The translations under genes were made by a program, and so were the position numbers. The notes beneath the pieces are model-generated. The model ran no database searches and had not been told where the DNA came from. It was given only the letters and a program-made list of their open reading frames with translations. This document shows, in pieces, positions 53,814 through 62,980 of a stretch of 64,000 nucleotides of DNA. How positions within the stretch are numbered: position 1 is the stretch's first letter; every line of letters starts with the position of its first letter. This stretch comes from Clostridiales bacterium (GTDB lineage: Bacteria > Bacillota > Clostridia > Oscillospirales > Acutalibacteraceae), in NCBI GenBank assembly GCA_012840445.1, contig DULI01000007.1, forward strand, positions 248,001 through 312,000. Direction: 5' to 3'.

Positions 53814-54581
53814 TTATATCTTTAAAATTGACTTTAAAAAGTTTTGCAGCCTTTCGCTTTTTGGATTATTGAAAATCTCTTCAGGAGCGCCCTGCTCTGC
53901 AATGCGTCCCTGGTCCATAAAAATTACGCGGTCGGCCACTTCCCTTGCAAATCCCATTTCGTGGGTTACAACAAGCATGGTTATCTTGGATTTTGCAAGA
54001 TTACGCATTACATTCAGGACTTCGCCGGTAATTTCTGGGTCAAGGGCGCTGGTGGGTTCATCGAACAACATAATGGACGGGTTCATTGCAAGCCCTCTTG
54101 CAATCGCAATTCTCTGTTTCTGCCCGCCTGATAACTGGGCTGGATAGGCGTTTTCCTTTTCGGGCAGACCCACCAGTTTCAACAGCTCACGCGCCCGCTC
54201 TATAGCCTTATCCTTATTTTCCCTTTTAACCTTAATAGGAGCATAGCAAATATTTTGGAGGCAGGTCATATGGTTAAACAGGTTAAAGTGCTGGAACACC
54301 ATGCCTGTTTCCGCGCAGATTTGCCGAACTTGCTTGTCCTTGGGATAAATTGCATGGCCATTCTTGTCGGTGTATACAAGGGTTTGTCCATTAATTATTA
54401 TCTCACCGCTGGTTACCTTCTCAAGCCGGTTTACACACCTTAAAAGCGTGCTTTTCCCAGAGCCAGAGGGGCCAATTATTGCCACCGTTTCACCTTTGGC
54501 GACATAAAGGTCCACACCGTTGAGGGCATAGCATTCCCCGAACCTTTTGACTATGTTTTTCATCTGCAAAATGTATCCCAA
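53814..54581 (-). CDS. Polar amino-acid ABC transporter, ATP-binding protein
   Basis: A 255-residue ABC ATPase: Walker [10 protein letters not shown] (about 37-45), signature LSGGQKQR (about 149-156), Walker [12 protein letters not shown]. It matches the GlnQ/HisP class that powers amino-acid uptake. The TTG at 54,579-54,581 has GGGGGG 7 bases upstream, better than the ATG six codons later. It follows the permease gene by 2 bases. Confidence 0.92.
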   Translation of the reverse strand: MGYILQMKNIVKRFGECYALNGVDLYVAKGETVAIIGPSGSGKSTLLRCVNRLEKVTSGEIIINGQTLVYTDKNGHAIYPKDKQVRQICAETGMVFQHFNLFNHMTCLQNICYAPIKVKRENKDKAIERARELLKLVGLPEKENAYPAQLSGGQKQRIAIARGLAMNPSIMLFDEPTSALDPEITGEVLNVMRNLAKSKITMLVVTHEMGFAREVADRVIFMDQGRIAEQGAPEEIFNNPKSERLQNFLKSILKI

Positions 54582-54583
54582 AC

Positions 54584-55273
54584 CTAATCCCCCCTCGCTT
54601 CATACTTTGAAAAGTGCTTTTCTAGCCAGCGCGAAATCAAGGTCAGCACAAAGGTAAGAACCAAGTATATCGCAGCAGCTATCGCATAAGCAGTGACATT
54701 AACATCGCGGTTTACCGCACCCCTTGCGGCCTTAAGCAGTTCACCTACACCAATGGCGGAAACCAGCGCGGTATCTTTTACTAATGTAATAGCCTCGTTT
54801 GAAACGGGGGGCAAAACGCGCTTTATTGTCTGGGGGAGGATAATGTCAAACATTGTGCGGGTTTTGGAAACACCGAGGGACCTTGCTGCCTCGTGCTGCC
54901 CCCTATCAATGCTTTCGATTCCAGCGCGGTAAATCTCTGCAAAATAAGCGGCATAATTTAACACAAAGGTTATCACCGCGGTTGTGAAACTGTCAAGCCT
55001 TACATCCATTGCTATGGGGAGGAAAAAATAAAAGAAAAAAAGCTGAAGCATAAGGGGGGTCCCCCTGAAAAGCCAGATGTAGGTTTTACAGATTATTTTT
55101 ATGGGCCAGAACTTGCTGATACTGCCCAGTGCAAAAGGCAGCCCCAGGGGGATGGATAACAGCAAAGTCAGCGCAAAAAGCTTTACCGTAAACTGGGTCC
55201 CCTCTAGCAACGCAGGCAAGATTTCTTTTATATAATCAAAACTCGAAATTATGCTTGAAATAAAGTCAGCCAT
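54584..55273 (-). CDS. Polar amino-acid ABC transporter, permease
   Basis: A 229-residue membrane protein with about five helices and the EAA-type loop [20 protein letters not shown] (about 127-146), as in HisM/GlnP permeases. It contacts the ATPase encoded downstream. It lies after the substrate-binding gene, from which a strong hairpin separates it. Confidence 0.92.
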   Translation of the reverse strand: MADFISSIISSFDYIKEILPALLEGTQFTVKLFALTLLLSIPLGLPFALGSISKFWPIKIICKTYIWLFRGTPLMLQLFFFYFFLPIAMDVRLDSFTTAVITFVLNYAAYFAEIYRAGIESIDRGQHEAARSLGVSKTRTMFDIILPQTIKRVLPPVSNEAITLVKDTALVSAIGVGELLKAARGAVNRDVNVTAYAIAAAIYLVLTFVLTLISRWLEKHFSKYEARGD

Positions 55274-55293
55274 TAAAATCCCCTAAATCCATA

Positions 55294-55328
55294 TTTAAGC
55301 GTACAGGCAAAAAGCCTGTACGCTTAAA
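55294..55328 (-). terminator. Hairpin between binding-protein and permease genes
   Basis: Perfect 15-base arms (TTTAAGCGTACAGGC and complement) around AAAAA. Probably a partial terminator or RNA-stabilising hairpin that gives more binding protein than permease. Confidence 0.65.
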
Positions 55329-55354
55329 GTTTTCACAATAGGTTAATTATAATA

Positions 55355-56200
55355 CTAATTGTCGTAATCTTCAAGAATAACTATATTGCGACCAAACCAT
55401 TTGTTGCTGATATCGGCAGCCTTGCCGTTGTCAATAAGTGTCTTAATTGCATCGTTAAGCTTTTCGACAAGGTCGGTTTCACCTTTGCGGCATCCGATTG
55501 CATAATAGTCATCGCCGAAATTAAAATCGCTCAAATGCATTTTCTGCTCGAGTTTTGTATTCTTATACTCGCCCAGTACTTCGTCAACTACTATGCAGTC
55601 AATTCTTCCTGCCTGCATATCCATAATTGCTTCATCGTATGTGTTGTACTCAGTAATGTTATCCTTAAAGCTGTCATACGCTGCATGATTTTGCATAGTC
55701 TCAAGAGCGGCGCTGTCCGCTTGTGTGCCAATCTTTACATCTGCAAGCATATCGACCGATTTGATGTTAACCGAATCTTTAAAAGACATAATAACAATTC
55801 TATTATTTAAATATTTTTTGGTAAGGGAAAGCTTTTGCTGCCTCTCGGGTGTGGCCGACATACCGTTCCAAATGCAGTCAATTCTCTTAGATGAAAGCTC
55901 CATTTCTTTTGCATTCCAATCAATCGGCTGGAACTGAATATTAATACCCAGAACCTCTCCCACCGCTTTGGCAAGGTCAATATCAAAACCTACCAAATTA
56001 CCTTCTGAATCGCGGAAACCCATCGGCGCAAAAGTGTCATCGAGACCTACAACTAAAGTGCCTTTGGATTTTATGTATTCCCACCCAGTAAGTTCATTAC
56101 TGTTATTCTGGCTGGTTTGGCTGGTAGTGCTTCCAGTGTTGCAGCCCACAAGCCCAACGCCAAAAATTAAACACATAATTAAAGCCAATATTTTTTTCAT
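55355..56200 (-). CDS. Polar amino-acid ABC transporter, substrate-binding lipoprotein
   Basis: A 281-residue lipoprotein: signal with lipobox LVGCN (cysteine about 20), then a type 3 solute-binding fold with GTLVVGLDDTFAPMGF (about 49-64) and a DAIMDMQAGRIDCIVVDE segment near 193-210. It captures an amino acid for the permease encoded next. The ATG start carries GGAGGG about 8 bases upstream. Confidence 0.92.
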   Translation of the reverse strand: MKKILALIMCLIFGVGLVGCNTGSTTSQTSQNNSNELTGWEYIKSKGTLVVGLDDTFAPMGFRDSEGNLVGFDIDLAKAVGEVLGINIQFQPIDWNAKEMELSSKRIDCIWNGMSATPERQQKLSLTKKYLNNRIVIMSFKDSVNIKSVDMLADVKIGTQADSAALETMQNHAAYDSFKDNITEYNTYDEAIMDMQAGRIDCIVVDEVLGEYKNTKLEQKMHLSDFNFGDDYYAIGCRKGETDLVEKLNDAIKTLIDNGKAADISNKWFGRNIVILEDYDN

Positions 56201-56240
56201 TTTTTACCCTCCATATAATTTACCCTGCTAATACATTAGT

Positions 56241-56269
56241 ATGATAATATATTAAAGTGAAATTGTCAA
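56241..56269 (-). promoter_or_regulatory. Promoter of amino-acid ABC operon
   Basis: Minus-strand -35 TTGACA (56,264-56,269), 17-base spacer, -10 TATCAT (56,241-56,246), about 40 bases before the binding-protein start. Confidence 0.75.
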
Positions 56270-56364
56270 GCTTTTTACTTTATTTTTAATCTATAAAAAG
56301 CAAGTAGTATTATACAATATTTTTTGTACAATACTTCCTTACCTTTTGCCTTTACAAATAAAAA

Positions 56365-56393
56365 CATACCCCCTGCCTGCATTAGGGGGTATG
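56365..56393 (-). terminator. Terminator of cysteine-rich pair
   Basis: CATACCCCCT and AGGGGGTATG around 9 bases, followed on the minus strand by a five-T run. Confidence 0.7.
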
Positions 56394-56457
56394 AAAAGTT
56401 TTGTGTATTTAATCGGACCTGTGATGTAAACAGAATCTCCCATCCAAATTTTGCAGC

Positions 56458-56778
56458 TTATACTGCGTTGTGTACGAAGGCTACAATCTGGTCAATCGGG
56501 ATATCTACAACGGAACCTACGAAATTGCAGCCGCAGGCCCCTCTGTCGCGGTTAAAGCTGCTGCCTCTCAAGCGGCAGCCCTCACAGGCATTGCCAAGTG
56601 CGCAGGACGGAGCCGGTCCGATTCGGGTAATCAGCCTTACAAAGCATTTGTTAACATCAAGAACAACACCTGTAAATCCGCAGCCCGACTGGCCTCCGCT
56701 CTCGGTAAAGATGGTAACAGTTTCACCTATAAAGTCGCAAAGATGTTCCCTTAAAGACTCTCCTGTAAAGTTTCGCAT
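56458..56778 (-). CDS. Small Sm-like/coat-like cysteine-rich protein, paralogue 1
   Basis: A 106-residue protein (MRNFTGESL...) related along its whole length to the next gene upstream: HLCDFIGETVTIFTE against HLSDYIGETVTIHT, then a GFTGVVLDV/SFTGVLLKV strand and a DIPIDQIV(A/S)(F/L)VHN end. The layout of short beta strands is Sm/LSM-like and recalls DUF2642-type spore coat proteins, but this is not certain. A cysteine-rich loop near the middle has eight cysteines. The ATG at 56,776-56,778 is chosen for GGAG 9 bases before it and length equal to the paralogue. Confidence 0.65.
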   Translation of the reverse strand: MRNFTGESLREHLCDFIGETVTIFTESGGQSGCGFTGVVLDVNKCFVRLITRIGPAPSCALGNACEGCRLRGSSFNRDRGACGCNFVGSVVDIPIDQIVAFVHNAV

Positions 56779-56875
56779 CTTTTCATTCTCCATTATTTTT
56801 TTACTAGGTGCACCCAATACATAATATGTACAACATGTACATTTTGACATATTAAAAATTATTGGGCAAATAAGC

Positions 56876-57193
56876 CTATATTTTGTTGTGAACCAACGAA
56901 ACAATCTGGTCTATGGGTATATCAGCAACACTCGACATGTAATCGGTGCTTGTGTAATAACCCGAATACCTGCAATTGGATTTAGCACACCCACGGCAGC
57001 GGCCGGCGCGGCAATCGGATGCCGGTCCGAAAGCGGTAAGCAGCCTAATGTATGAGCTGTTAACCTTAAGCAAAACTCCGGTAAAACTGCTGTTGCTGCC
57101 CGAAGCGGTGGTATGAATGGTTACGGTCTCGCCAATGTAGTCGCTCAAATGCTCAACAAAGGTCTTTTCTTTTAAATAATTGTATCGGTACAT
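56876..57193 (-). CDS. Small Sm-like/coat-like cysteine-rich protein, paralogue 2
   Basis: A 105-residue paralogue of the downstream gene with the same strand pattern (residues about 20-75) and a cysteine loop CRAGRCRGCAKSNC. The gap to paralogue 1 is about 100 bases. The fold guess (LSM-like) is from strand pattern only. It begins MYRYNYLKEKTF and carries no signal peptide. Confidence 0.65.
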   Translation of the reverse strand: MYRYNYLKEKTFVEHLSDYIGETVTIHTTASGSNSSFTGVLLKVNSSYIRLLTAFGPASDCRAGRCRGCAKSNCRYSGYYTSTDYMSSVADIPIDQIVSLVHNKI

Positions 57194-57256
57194 ATGGTTT
57201 CCCCCGCAAAAGGCATAAAGCTTCCCTTATATCATATGGATTGTGATTAAAAAGGT

Positions 57257-58060
57257 CTATAGTTTGAATTTTTTGCGGTAGGCTGTAGGCGAACTTCCAA
57301 ACCGGTTTTTAAAGCTGCGGGAAAAGTTGCTCAAATCCGAAAACCCGGTTTTTCCGCATATTTCAGATACCGTAAGCTCGCTTTCAATCAACAGATTTCT
57401 GGCGAGTGCAAGCCTATACATATTTAAATATTCAATTGGCGCATATCCGGTAGTTTTTTTGAATAAATGCGACAGGTAATACCTGCTAAGGTGATATTTT
57501 TTCGCAAGCAGGTCAAGGGATATATCTTTCATATAATTTTTTCCTATATACCGTTGGATTTCCGATACAACCGAAACCGTATGAGTAGGATTTTGAAACA
57601 TTTTTGGAGAATATCTGTAAATTGTTATAAGTAAATACATAATAAGCATGTTGCCCGCCCGCTGCGAAAGAGGCAGCCCCTTTTGCTTTTCTGCCAGCAA
57701 CTTTTCAAATATCCACTGAACATCATCTTTTATTGGTGACACATCCAGCACATGCTCAAAGCCCTCCGGCCGGTTTTCAAGAATCGCAAAAAGGGGTTGG
57801 TCTACGGCGGACAAACCTGCCTGATGGTTAATATAAGCACAATACCTTTCGTATTCATGGCTTTCAACATATACAGCGTGGTTTTCAAGATTGCTGACAA
57901 AAAATATGCAGGGGGCATTCGCAGCGTATACCTTTGTACCGACGGTCAAATTAATTTTTCCTTTTTTAAGGAATACAATTTGGCAGCAGTTGTGTGAATG
58001 AACTTTTATATCCTCAATGCTGTTTGAATAGTAAATATGTTCAACAATATCCTGCCTCAT
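57257..58060 (-). CDS. AraC-family transcription regulator
   Basis: A 267-residue regulator with an N-terminal cupin sensing domain (about 1-140) and a C-terminal AraC domain (about 165-265) with two helix-turn-helix motifs: LAKKYHLSRYYLSHLFKKTT and ICGKTGFSDLSNFSRSFKNR. It is divergent from the three redox genes and most likely regulates them, through the GCAATATTT sites between them. The inducer is unknown. Confidence 0.9.
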   Translation of the reverse strand: MRQDIVEHIYYSNSIEDIKVHSHNCCQIVFLKKGKINLTVGTKVYAANAPCIFFVSNLENHAVYVESHEYERYCAYINHQAGLSAVDQPLFAILENRPEGFEHVLDVSPIKDDVQWIFEKLLAEKQKGLPLSQRAGNMLIMYLLITIYRYSPKMFQNPTHTVSVVSEIQRYIGKNYMKDISLDLLAKKYHLSRYYLSHLFKKTTGYAPIEYLNMYRLALARNLLIESELTVSEICGKTGFSDLSNFSRSFKNRFGSSPTAYRKKFKL

Positions 58061-58108
58061 TTTATCACAACTTTTGCATAATATTTAGGCCATTATAACA
58101 TAAATAGA

Positions 58109-58138
58109 GCAATATTTACATAATTTGCAGCAATATTT
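58109..58138. promoter_or_regulatory. Direct-repeat operator, AraC-type
   Basis: GCAATATTT at 58,109-58,117 and again at 58,130-58,138, exactly 21 bases apart (two helical turns) as AraC monomer sites usually are. A looser copy, GCATAATATTT, lies at 58,076-58,086. Confidence 0.6.
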
Positions 58139-58187
58139 TAATTGTATTTATGTTGCTGTATAGTAAAATTAAGGCAGGTGATATTTA

Positions 58188-59501
58188 ATGCAGAGAAAGG
58201 TTTATTTAAATACCGAAGATTTCCTTGTTCAGAATAACGAATTGCAGCAGCCATTAAAATTTTCACAAAATATTAACGTTTTATCTTCCCCTGTACAGGT
58301 CGGCGGCAAGACAATTGCCAACCGATTAGTCTGCCAGCCAATGGAAGGGTGCGACGGCACCTATGACGGAAGACCAGGAGAGCTAACCCTGCGCAAATAC
58401 CGCAGATTGGCCGCGGGTGGAGCCGGTCTTATCTGGCTGGAGGCAGTAGCGGTTCAGCCCGATGCCAAAGCTAATCCCAGGCAGCTTTGCATAAACAAGA
58501 ATAATATTGACAGCTTTAAACATTTGGTCGAAGAAATTAAACAAACCGGCTTTAAAGCAAACGGATTTGAACCGGTTGTTATAATGCAGGCCACCCACTC
58601 GGGCAGATACAGCAAACCCCGAGAAATTATCGCCTATAACCACCCGATTCTGGAAGCTAATAAGCCCATTTCTTCAGACAGGATTATTACTGACGAACAG
58701 CTCGACACTGTCAAAGAAAATTTAATCAATGCAGCAGTTTTAGCGCAGGAATCAGGCTTTGACGGTGTTGACATAAAATGCTGCCACAGATATCTTTTAA
58801 ACGAACTGCTTTCAGCCTATAACCGAACCGGCAGGTACGGAGGCAGTTTTGAAAACCGCACCCGTATGATTGTTGAAAGCATACAGGGCGCAATGCAAAG
58901 CTGCCGTTCGGGTTTTCTGGTCACTTCAAGACTGAATGTGTACGACGGTTTTGAATATCCTTATGGTTTTGGAGTAAATCCGGAGAGTGGTTTAATCCCT
59001 GATTTTACCGAACCTATATTACTTATACAAAAACTTAGAGACATGGGGGTAAAACTGCTTAACATAACAATGGGGAATCCCTATTATAACCCCCACGTCA
59101 ACCGTCCCTTCGCTGTCGGCGGATACAAAGCAGAGGAATACCCACTTGAGGGTGTAGCTCGCATGCTAAATGGCACAAGACTTATACAAAAGGCCGTTCC
59201 CGAAGTCAAAATGGTGGCCTCCGGGCTTACCTTTCTTGGCACCGTCTCACCTAACGTTGCAGCAGGCTTTATAGAAGACGGAGGATTCGCCCTGGCAGGG
59301 TTTGGCCGCATGATTCTGGCATATCCCGATTTTGCCAATGATATTTTTAAAGGCAGACTAAAAAGGGAAAAATGTTGTATTGCCTGCAGCAAATGCACAC
59401 AGATTATGCGAAACGGAGGCACACCAGGCTGCGTGGTTAAAGACAGCGAGGTGTACCTGCCAATATACAATAAATTTTGTATAAAAAAAGGAGAAGATTA
59501 A
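58188..59501 (+). CDS. NADH:flavin oxidoreductase with 4Fe-4S cysteines
   Basis: A 437-residue old-yellow-enzyme-type barrel with CQPMEGCDG (about 45-53), DIKCCHRYLLNELLSAYNR (about 194-212) and a C-terminal cysteine set CCIACSKCTQ plus GCVVKD that fits a 4Fe-4S cluster, as in 2,4-dienoyl-CoA reductase. The usual C-terminal FAD/NADPH domain is missing; a separate FAD protein two genes on might replace it. The substrate is unknown. AGGTG lies 7 bases before the ATG. Confidence 0.82.
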   Translation: MQRKVYLNTEDFLVQNNELQQPLKFSQNINVLSSPVQVGGKTIANRLVCQPMEGCDGTYDGRPGELTLRKYRRLAAGGAGLIWLEAVAVQPDAKANPRQLCINKNNIDSFKHLVEEIKQTGFKANGFEPVVIMQATHSGRYSKPREIIAYNHPILEANKPISSDRIITDEQLDTVKENLINAAVLAQESGFDGVDIKCCHRYLLNELLSAYNRTGRYGGSFENRTRMIVESIQGAMQSCRSGFLVTSRLNVYDGFEYPYGFGVNPESGLIPDFTEPILLIQKLRDMGVKLLNITMGNPYYNPHVNRPFAVGGYKAEEYPLEGVARMLNGTRLIQKAVPEVKMVASGLTFLGTVSPNVAAGFIEDGGFALAGFGRMILAYPDFANDIFKGRLKREKCCIACSKCTQIMRNGGTPGCVVKDSEVYLPIYNKFCIKKGED

Positions 59502-60257
59502 ATGCCAAAGTGCGCACTGATAACCGGAGCAGCGGGGGGTATCGGGTATGCCTGTGTAAAGCAGCTTTTAAAGGACGGCTTTTTGATTGTAGCTATGGAT
59601 GTTATCCAAAAATCCTTGGCCAGCGAGATGTTTGGCACACTTAAAAATGTCATATATTTTGAAGGCAGCATTGCAAGTGCAGAAGACAGAAAAAAAGTAG
59701 TCGATGTTGCGGTTGAAAACTATGGAAGAATAGATGCGCTTATCAATGTGGCAGGTATCGCACCCACCGTGCGCGCAGATATTCTTGAAATGACCGAGGA
59801 AAGTTATGATAAGGTAATGGAAATAAATACAAAAGGTACCCTCTTTTTAACCCAACTTGTGGCAAAGCAAATGCTTTCCCAACCCGCTGATGATAAAATC
59901 AGGGGCACCATAGTTAATATTTCTTCAATTTCTGCATACACAAGCTCAATAAACCGCGGGGAATATTGTATTTCCAAGGCCGGTGTTTCAATGATTACCA
60001 AACTGTTTGCCGACCGACTGGCAAATGAGGGTATTCTTGTTAACGAAATCCGGCCAGGAATAATTAAAACCGGCATGACTAGCACCGTTAAGGAAAAATA
60101 CGATAAGTTAATTGACGAGGGGCTTCTTCCCATAAAACGCTGGGGGCTGCCGGAGGATATTGCCAACGCAGTGTCTGTGTTGTGTAGCGGTAAGCTTTCA
60201 TATACTACTGGTCAGTCCATCGATGTAGACGGAGGATTTCATATCAGGAGGCTGTAA
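59502..60257 (+). CDS. Short-chain dehydrogenase/reductase (FabG-like)
   Basis: A 251-residue SDR with the NAD(P) loop GAAGGIGYA (about 8-16), NVAGIAP (about 82-88) and the catalytic set ISSISAY...YCISKAG (about 139-163). The C-terminal GQSIDVDGGFHI is typical. It probably oxidises or reduces an alcohol on the same substrate as the neighbours. Start directly follows the preceding stop (TAAATG). Confidence 0.88.
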   Translation: MPKCALITGAAGGIGYACVKQLLKDGFLIVAMDVIQKSLASEMFGTLKNVIYFEGSIASAEDRKKVVDVAVENYGRIDALINVAGIAPTVRADILEMTEESYDKVMEINTKGTLFLTQLVAKQMLSQPADDKIRGTIVNISSISAYTSSINRGEYCISKAGVSMITKLFADRLANEGILVNEIRPGIIKTGMTSTVKEKYDKLIDEGLLPIKRWGLPEDIANAVSVLCSGKLSYTTGQSIDVDGGFHIRRL

Positions 60258-62218
60258 TGGAACGGAATTTTATTCAGATAGATAACCTAAAAATAGAGGT
60301 TGTATCATTAAACACTGCCGTTGTGGGAAGCGGCGCTGCGGGTTTTAACGCCGCCTTGCAACTTAAAAGACATGGACAGCAGGATATTGCCATTGTAACC
60401 GAAGGAATAAACATGGGCACATCAAGAAACACTGGTTCGGACAAGCAAACCTATTACAAGCTTACTTTAAGCGGTGATATTCCCGACTCGGTGTTTGGTA
60501 TGGCAAAGGATTTATTTGGCGGCAAATGCATGGACGGTGATATTGCTCTTACCGAAGCCGCTTTATCTGCCCGATGTTTTTACAACCTTTGTGAGCTTGG
60601 TGTGCCCTTCCCTACCAACAAATACGGCGAGTATGTCGGTTATAAAACCGACCACGATTCAAGGTCCCGCGCCACCTCTTGCGGACCGCTGACTTCAAAA
60701 CTGATGACACAGGCGCTACAGAAAAGTTGTGAAGAGCTTAATATTAAAATCTTTGATGGTTATCTGGTAATTGCCATAATAACTGACAATGAAAAGGCCG
60801 TTGGGCTGCTGGCTCTGAACCTGAATATGACAGAGGACCCAAATCGCCGATTTATGCTTTTTAACTGCAAAAACATAATTTATGCAACGGGCGGCCCTGC
60901 CGGAATGTACGCCGACTCGGTTTATCCCATGGAACACAAGGGCAGCAACGGGGTTGCGTTTGAGGCGGGGGTTATGGGGAGAAACCTTACCGAATGGCAG
61001 TACGGCCTTGCATCAGTTAATCCAAGATGGAATGTATCGGGAAGCTATATGCAGGTGCTTCCCCGCTTTATATCGGTCGACAACGACGGCAACCAATATG
61101 AATTTTTAGGTGAATATTTCAAAGATATATATCAATGCCTGTCAACCATATTTTTAAAGGGATATCAGTGGCCGTTTGACAGCCGTAAAATTTTGAATGG
61201 CTCTTCGATAATTGATTTATTAGTCTTCCGCGAAAACCTCAGAGGCCGGCGGGTATACCTTGACTTTAGAAGCAATCCTTTTGGAATAAAAAATATTGAT
61301 TTTAACAAACTCAGCAAAGAGGCGGCTAAATATTTATTGGACACCGCCTCCCTGCAGTCAACACCCATTGAACGGCTGCTTCATATGAACAGCCTTGCGT
61401 ATGATTTATTTTTAAGCAAAGGCGTTGATCTTGCCAAAGATATGCTTGAAATAGCGCTTTGTGCGCAGCATAACAATGGCGGACTTGCAGTCGATGTATG
61501 GTGGCAGACCAATATTAAGGGATTCTTTGCCGCGGGTGAGGTTGCGGGAACCCACGGAGTATACCGCCCGGGCGGCAGCGCTTTAAATTCAGGACAGGTT
61601 GGGTCATTAAGGGCTGCCCAGTATATATCTGCCAAAGGTAAAGGTAAGCCTTTGAAATTAGAGATTTTCAAAAACCTTGCCGAGCCAAAAGTAAAAGAAT
61701 ACATAAAACTGATTCAAGATATATCTGGCAGCGAAAACAATGTAGACAAATACTATAAATGGGCAACAGGCTTAATGAGCCAGGCAGGCTCTGCAGTTAG
61801 AAATAAAGAAAAAATACAAATTGCACTGCGGGAAATTAAAGAACTGCTTAAAAATTTTAACACCAAAATAAGCGTTGCTTTACCAGATTCCCTTGCCGAC
61901 GCTTTCAGGCTGAAAGAAACATTAATTAGCCAATATGTATATCTCAGCGCCTTTTTGAATTACATTGATAATGGTGGCAAATCTAGAGGTTCTGCTATTT
62001 ACTACGATAAATCAGGAACCCTGCCAGAGGGGCTCGATGAGTTTTTCCGTTTCAGCGAGGACACAGGTGAATTTGATGGGCTTATACAGGAAGTAAAGTT
62101 TGACAGCAAGGACAAAACTGTTGAATACACGTGGAGAAAGGTGCGTCCTCTTCCCACCCCGGGTGGGGTGTTTGAAACGGTATGGAAGGAATATAGAGAA
62201 AAAGGAATTATCGAATAA
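60257..62218 (+). CDS. FAD-dependent oxidoreductase (fumarate reductase flavoprotein-like)
   Basis: A 653-residue flavoprotein with an FAD loop VVGSGAAGFNAALQL (about 21-35), GGPAGMYADSVYPMEHKGSN (about 211-230) and FAAGEVAGTHGVYRPGGSAL (about 422-441), which fit the FAD_binding_2 family of fumarate reductase/aspartate oxidase flavoproteins. The C-terminal 200 residues are less usual. The start overlaps the SDR stop (TAATG), so the three genes form one unit. Confidence 0.85.
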   Translation: MERNFIQIDNLKIEVVSLNTAVVGSGAAGFNAALQLKRHGQQDIAIVTEGINMGTSRNTGSDKQTYYKLTLSGDIPDSVFGMAKDLFGGKCMDGDIALTEAALSARCFYNLCELGVPFPTNKYGEYVGYKTDHDSRSRATSCGPLTSKLMTQALQKSCEELNIKIFDGYLVIAIITDNEKAVGLLALNLNMTEDPNRRFMLFNCKNIIYATGGPAGMYADSVYPMEHKGSNGVAFEAGVMGRNLTEWQYGLASVNPRWNVSGSYMQVLPRFISVDNDGNQYEFLGEYFKDIYQCLSTIFLKGYQWPFDSRKILNGSSIIDLLVFRENLRGRRVYLDFRSNPFGIKNIDFNKLSKEAAKYLLDTASLQSTPIERLLHMNSLAYDLFLSKGVDLAKDMLEIALCAQHNNGGLAVDVWWQTNIKGFFAAGEVAGTHGVYRPGGSALNSGQVGSLRAAQYISAKGKGKPLKLEIFKNLAEPKVKEYIKLIQDISGSENNVDKYYKWATGLMSQAGSAVRNKEKIQIALREIKELLKNFNTKISVALPDSLADAFRLKETLISQYVYLSAFLNYIDNGGKSRGSAIYYDKSGTLPEGLDEFFRFSEDTGEFDGLIQEVKFDSKDKTVEYTWRKVRPLPTPGGVFETVWKEYREKGIIE

Positions 62219-62234
62219 ACCGATAATTCCTTTT
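62200..62234. terminator. Terminator of redox operon
   Basis: Perfect 14-base arms (AAAAGGAATTATCG and complement) around 7 bases, overlapping the stop of the FAD gene; T-rich on the rightward side and also near the leftward phosphatase. Confidence 0.8.
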
Positions 62235-62255
62235 CATTTCTAAACTATATATAGC

Positions 62256-62870
62256 TTAACCGCCAAAGGGTATTTCCTCAATTACCTCAATTAACCCGCT
62301 GCGCTGGTAGAGAGATGGCAGGATTCTTACAGTATACCCCCTGCCGTTTTGGCACAGCCATCTGAAAATCGGCTTTCGGGGCACTGCGCAGGCTGAGAGA
62401 ATACTGGCAATCACCCCGCCATGGGTAATAACAACTCCTTCATTTTCCCCAGAAGACAGTAAATGATTTACAACCTGGTTAAGTGCCAAGCAGGTCCTGA
62501 TTTTGAAATCCCTTCCCGGCTCACCGCCGGGCGGCGAATCGGCTTTTCCGGAGGTCCATTTAATAAAGTCTGCGTCCTTTTCAAGCTCGTGTGCGGTTTT
62601 GCCTTCAAACCGCCCAAAATTATATTCCCTAAGGTTATCTACCACTATCGGATTAATATCCGGATACAAAATCTCCATTGACTGCCGGCAACGCAGCAGA
62701 GGGCTTACAAATCCTATACGTACATCGGGGTAGACTGCATTTATTTTAAGCCAGTTTAACTCTTCAATACCTTCTTTGTTTAGTGGCAGATCAGTTACAC
62801 CGATATATTGACCGTTTTTATTGCCGTCTGTTAAACCATGCCTCAGCAGATGCACCTTCAAACTTTTCAA
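62256..62870 (-). CDS. Histidine phosphatase, second paralogue
   Basis: A 204-residue phosphoglycerate mutase-like protein with LLRHGLTDGNKNGQYIG (about 8-24), the SPLLRCRQS arginine motif (about 56-64) and VITHGGVIASIL (about 147-158). RHG is canonical here, unlike the paralogue at 40,416. Substrate unknown (CobC- or Gpm-like). Confidence 0.82.
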   Translation of the reverse strand: MKSLKVHLLRHGLTDGNKNGQYIGVTDLPLNKEGIEELNWLKINAVYPDVRIGFVSPLLRCRQSMEILYPDINPIVVDNLREYNFGRFEGKTAHELEKDADFIKWTSGKADSPPGGEPGRDFKIRTCLALNQVVNHLLSSGENEGVVITHGGVIASILSACAVPRKPIFRWLCQNGRGYTVRILPSLYQRSGLIEVIEEIPFGG

Positions 62871-62980
62871 ATGGAACTTTCCTCCTAACTTAGTGTCAAC
62901 ATTTTGTACAAAATATCTATATACTTATTGAAAAATTTTTAATATAATATTGGATAACAGATAAAATGAGGTGGGTCTGT

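Noticed and set aside
54563..54581. ATG at 54,563 as start of the ABC ATPase
   Set aside because: It lacks a ribosome site at proper spacing; the TTG at 54,581 has a GGGGGG site 7 bases upstream. Kept as a minor alternative only.
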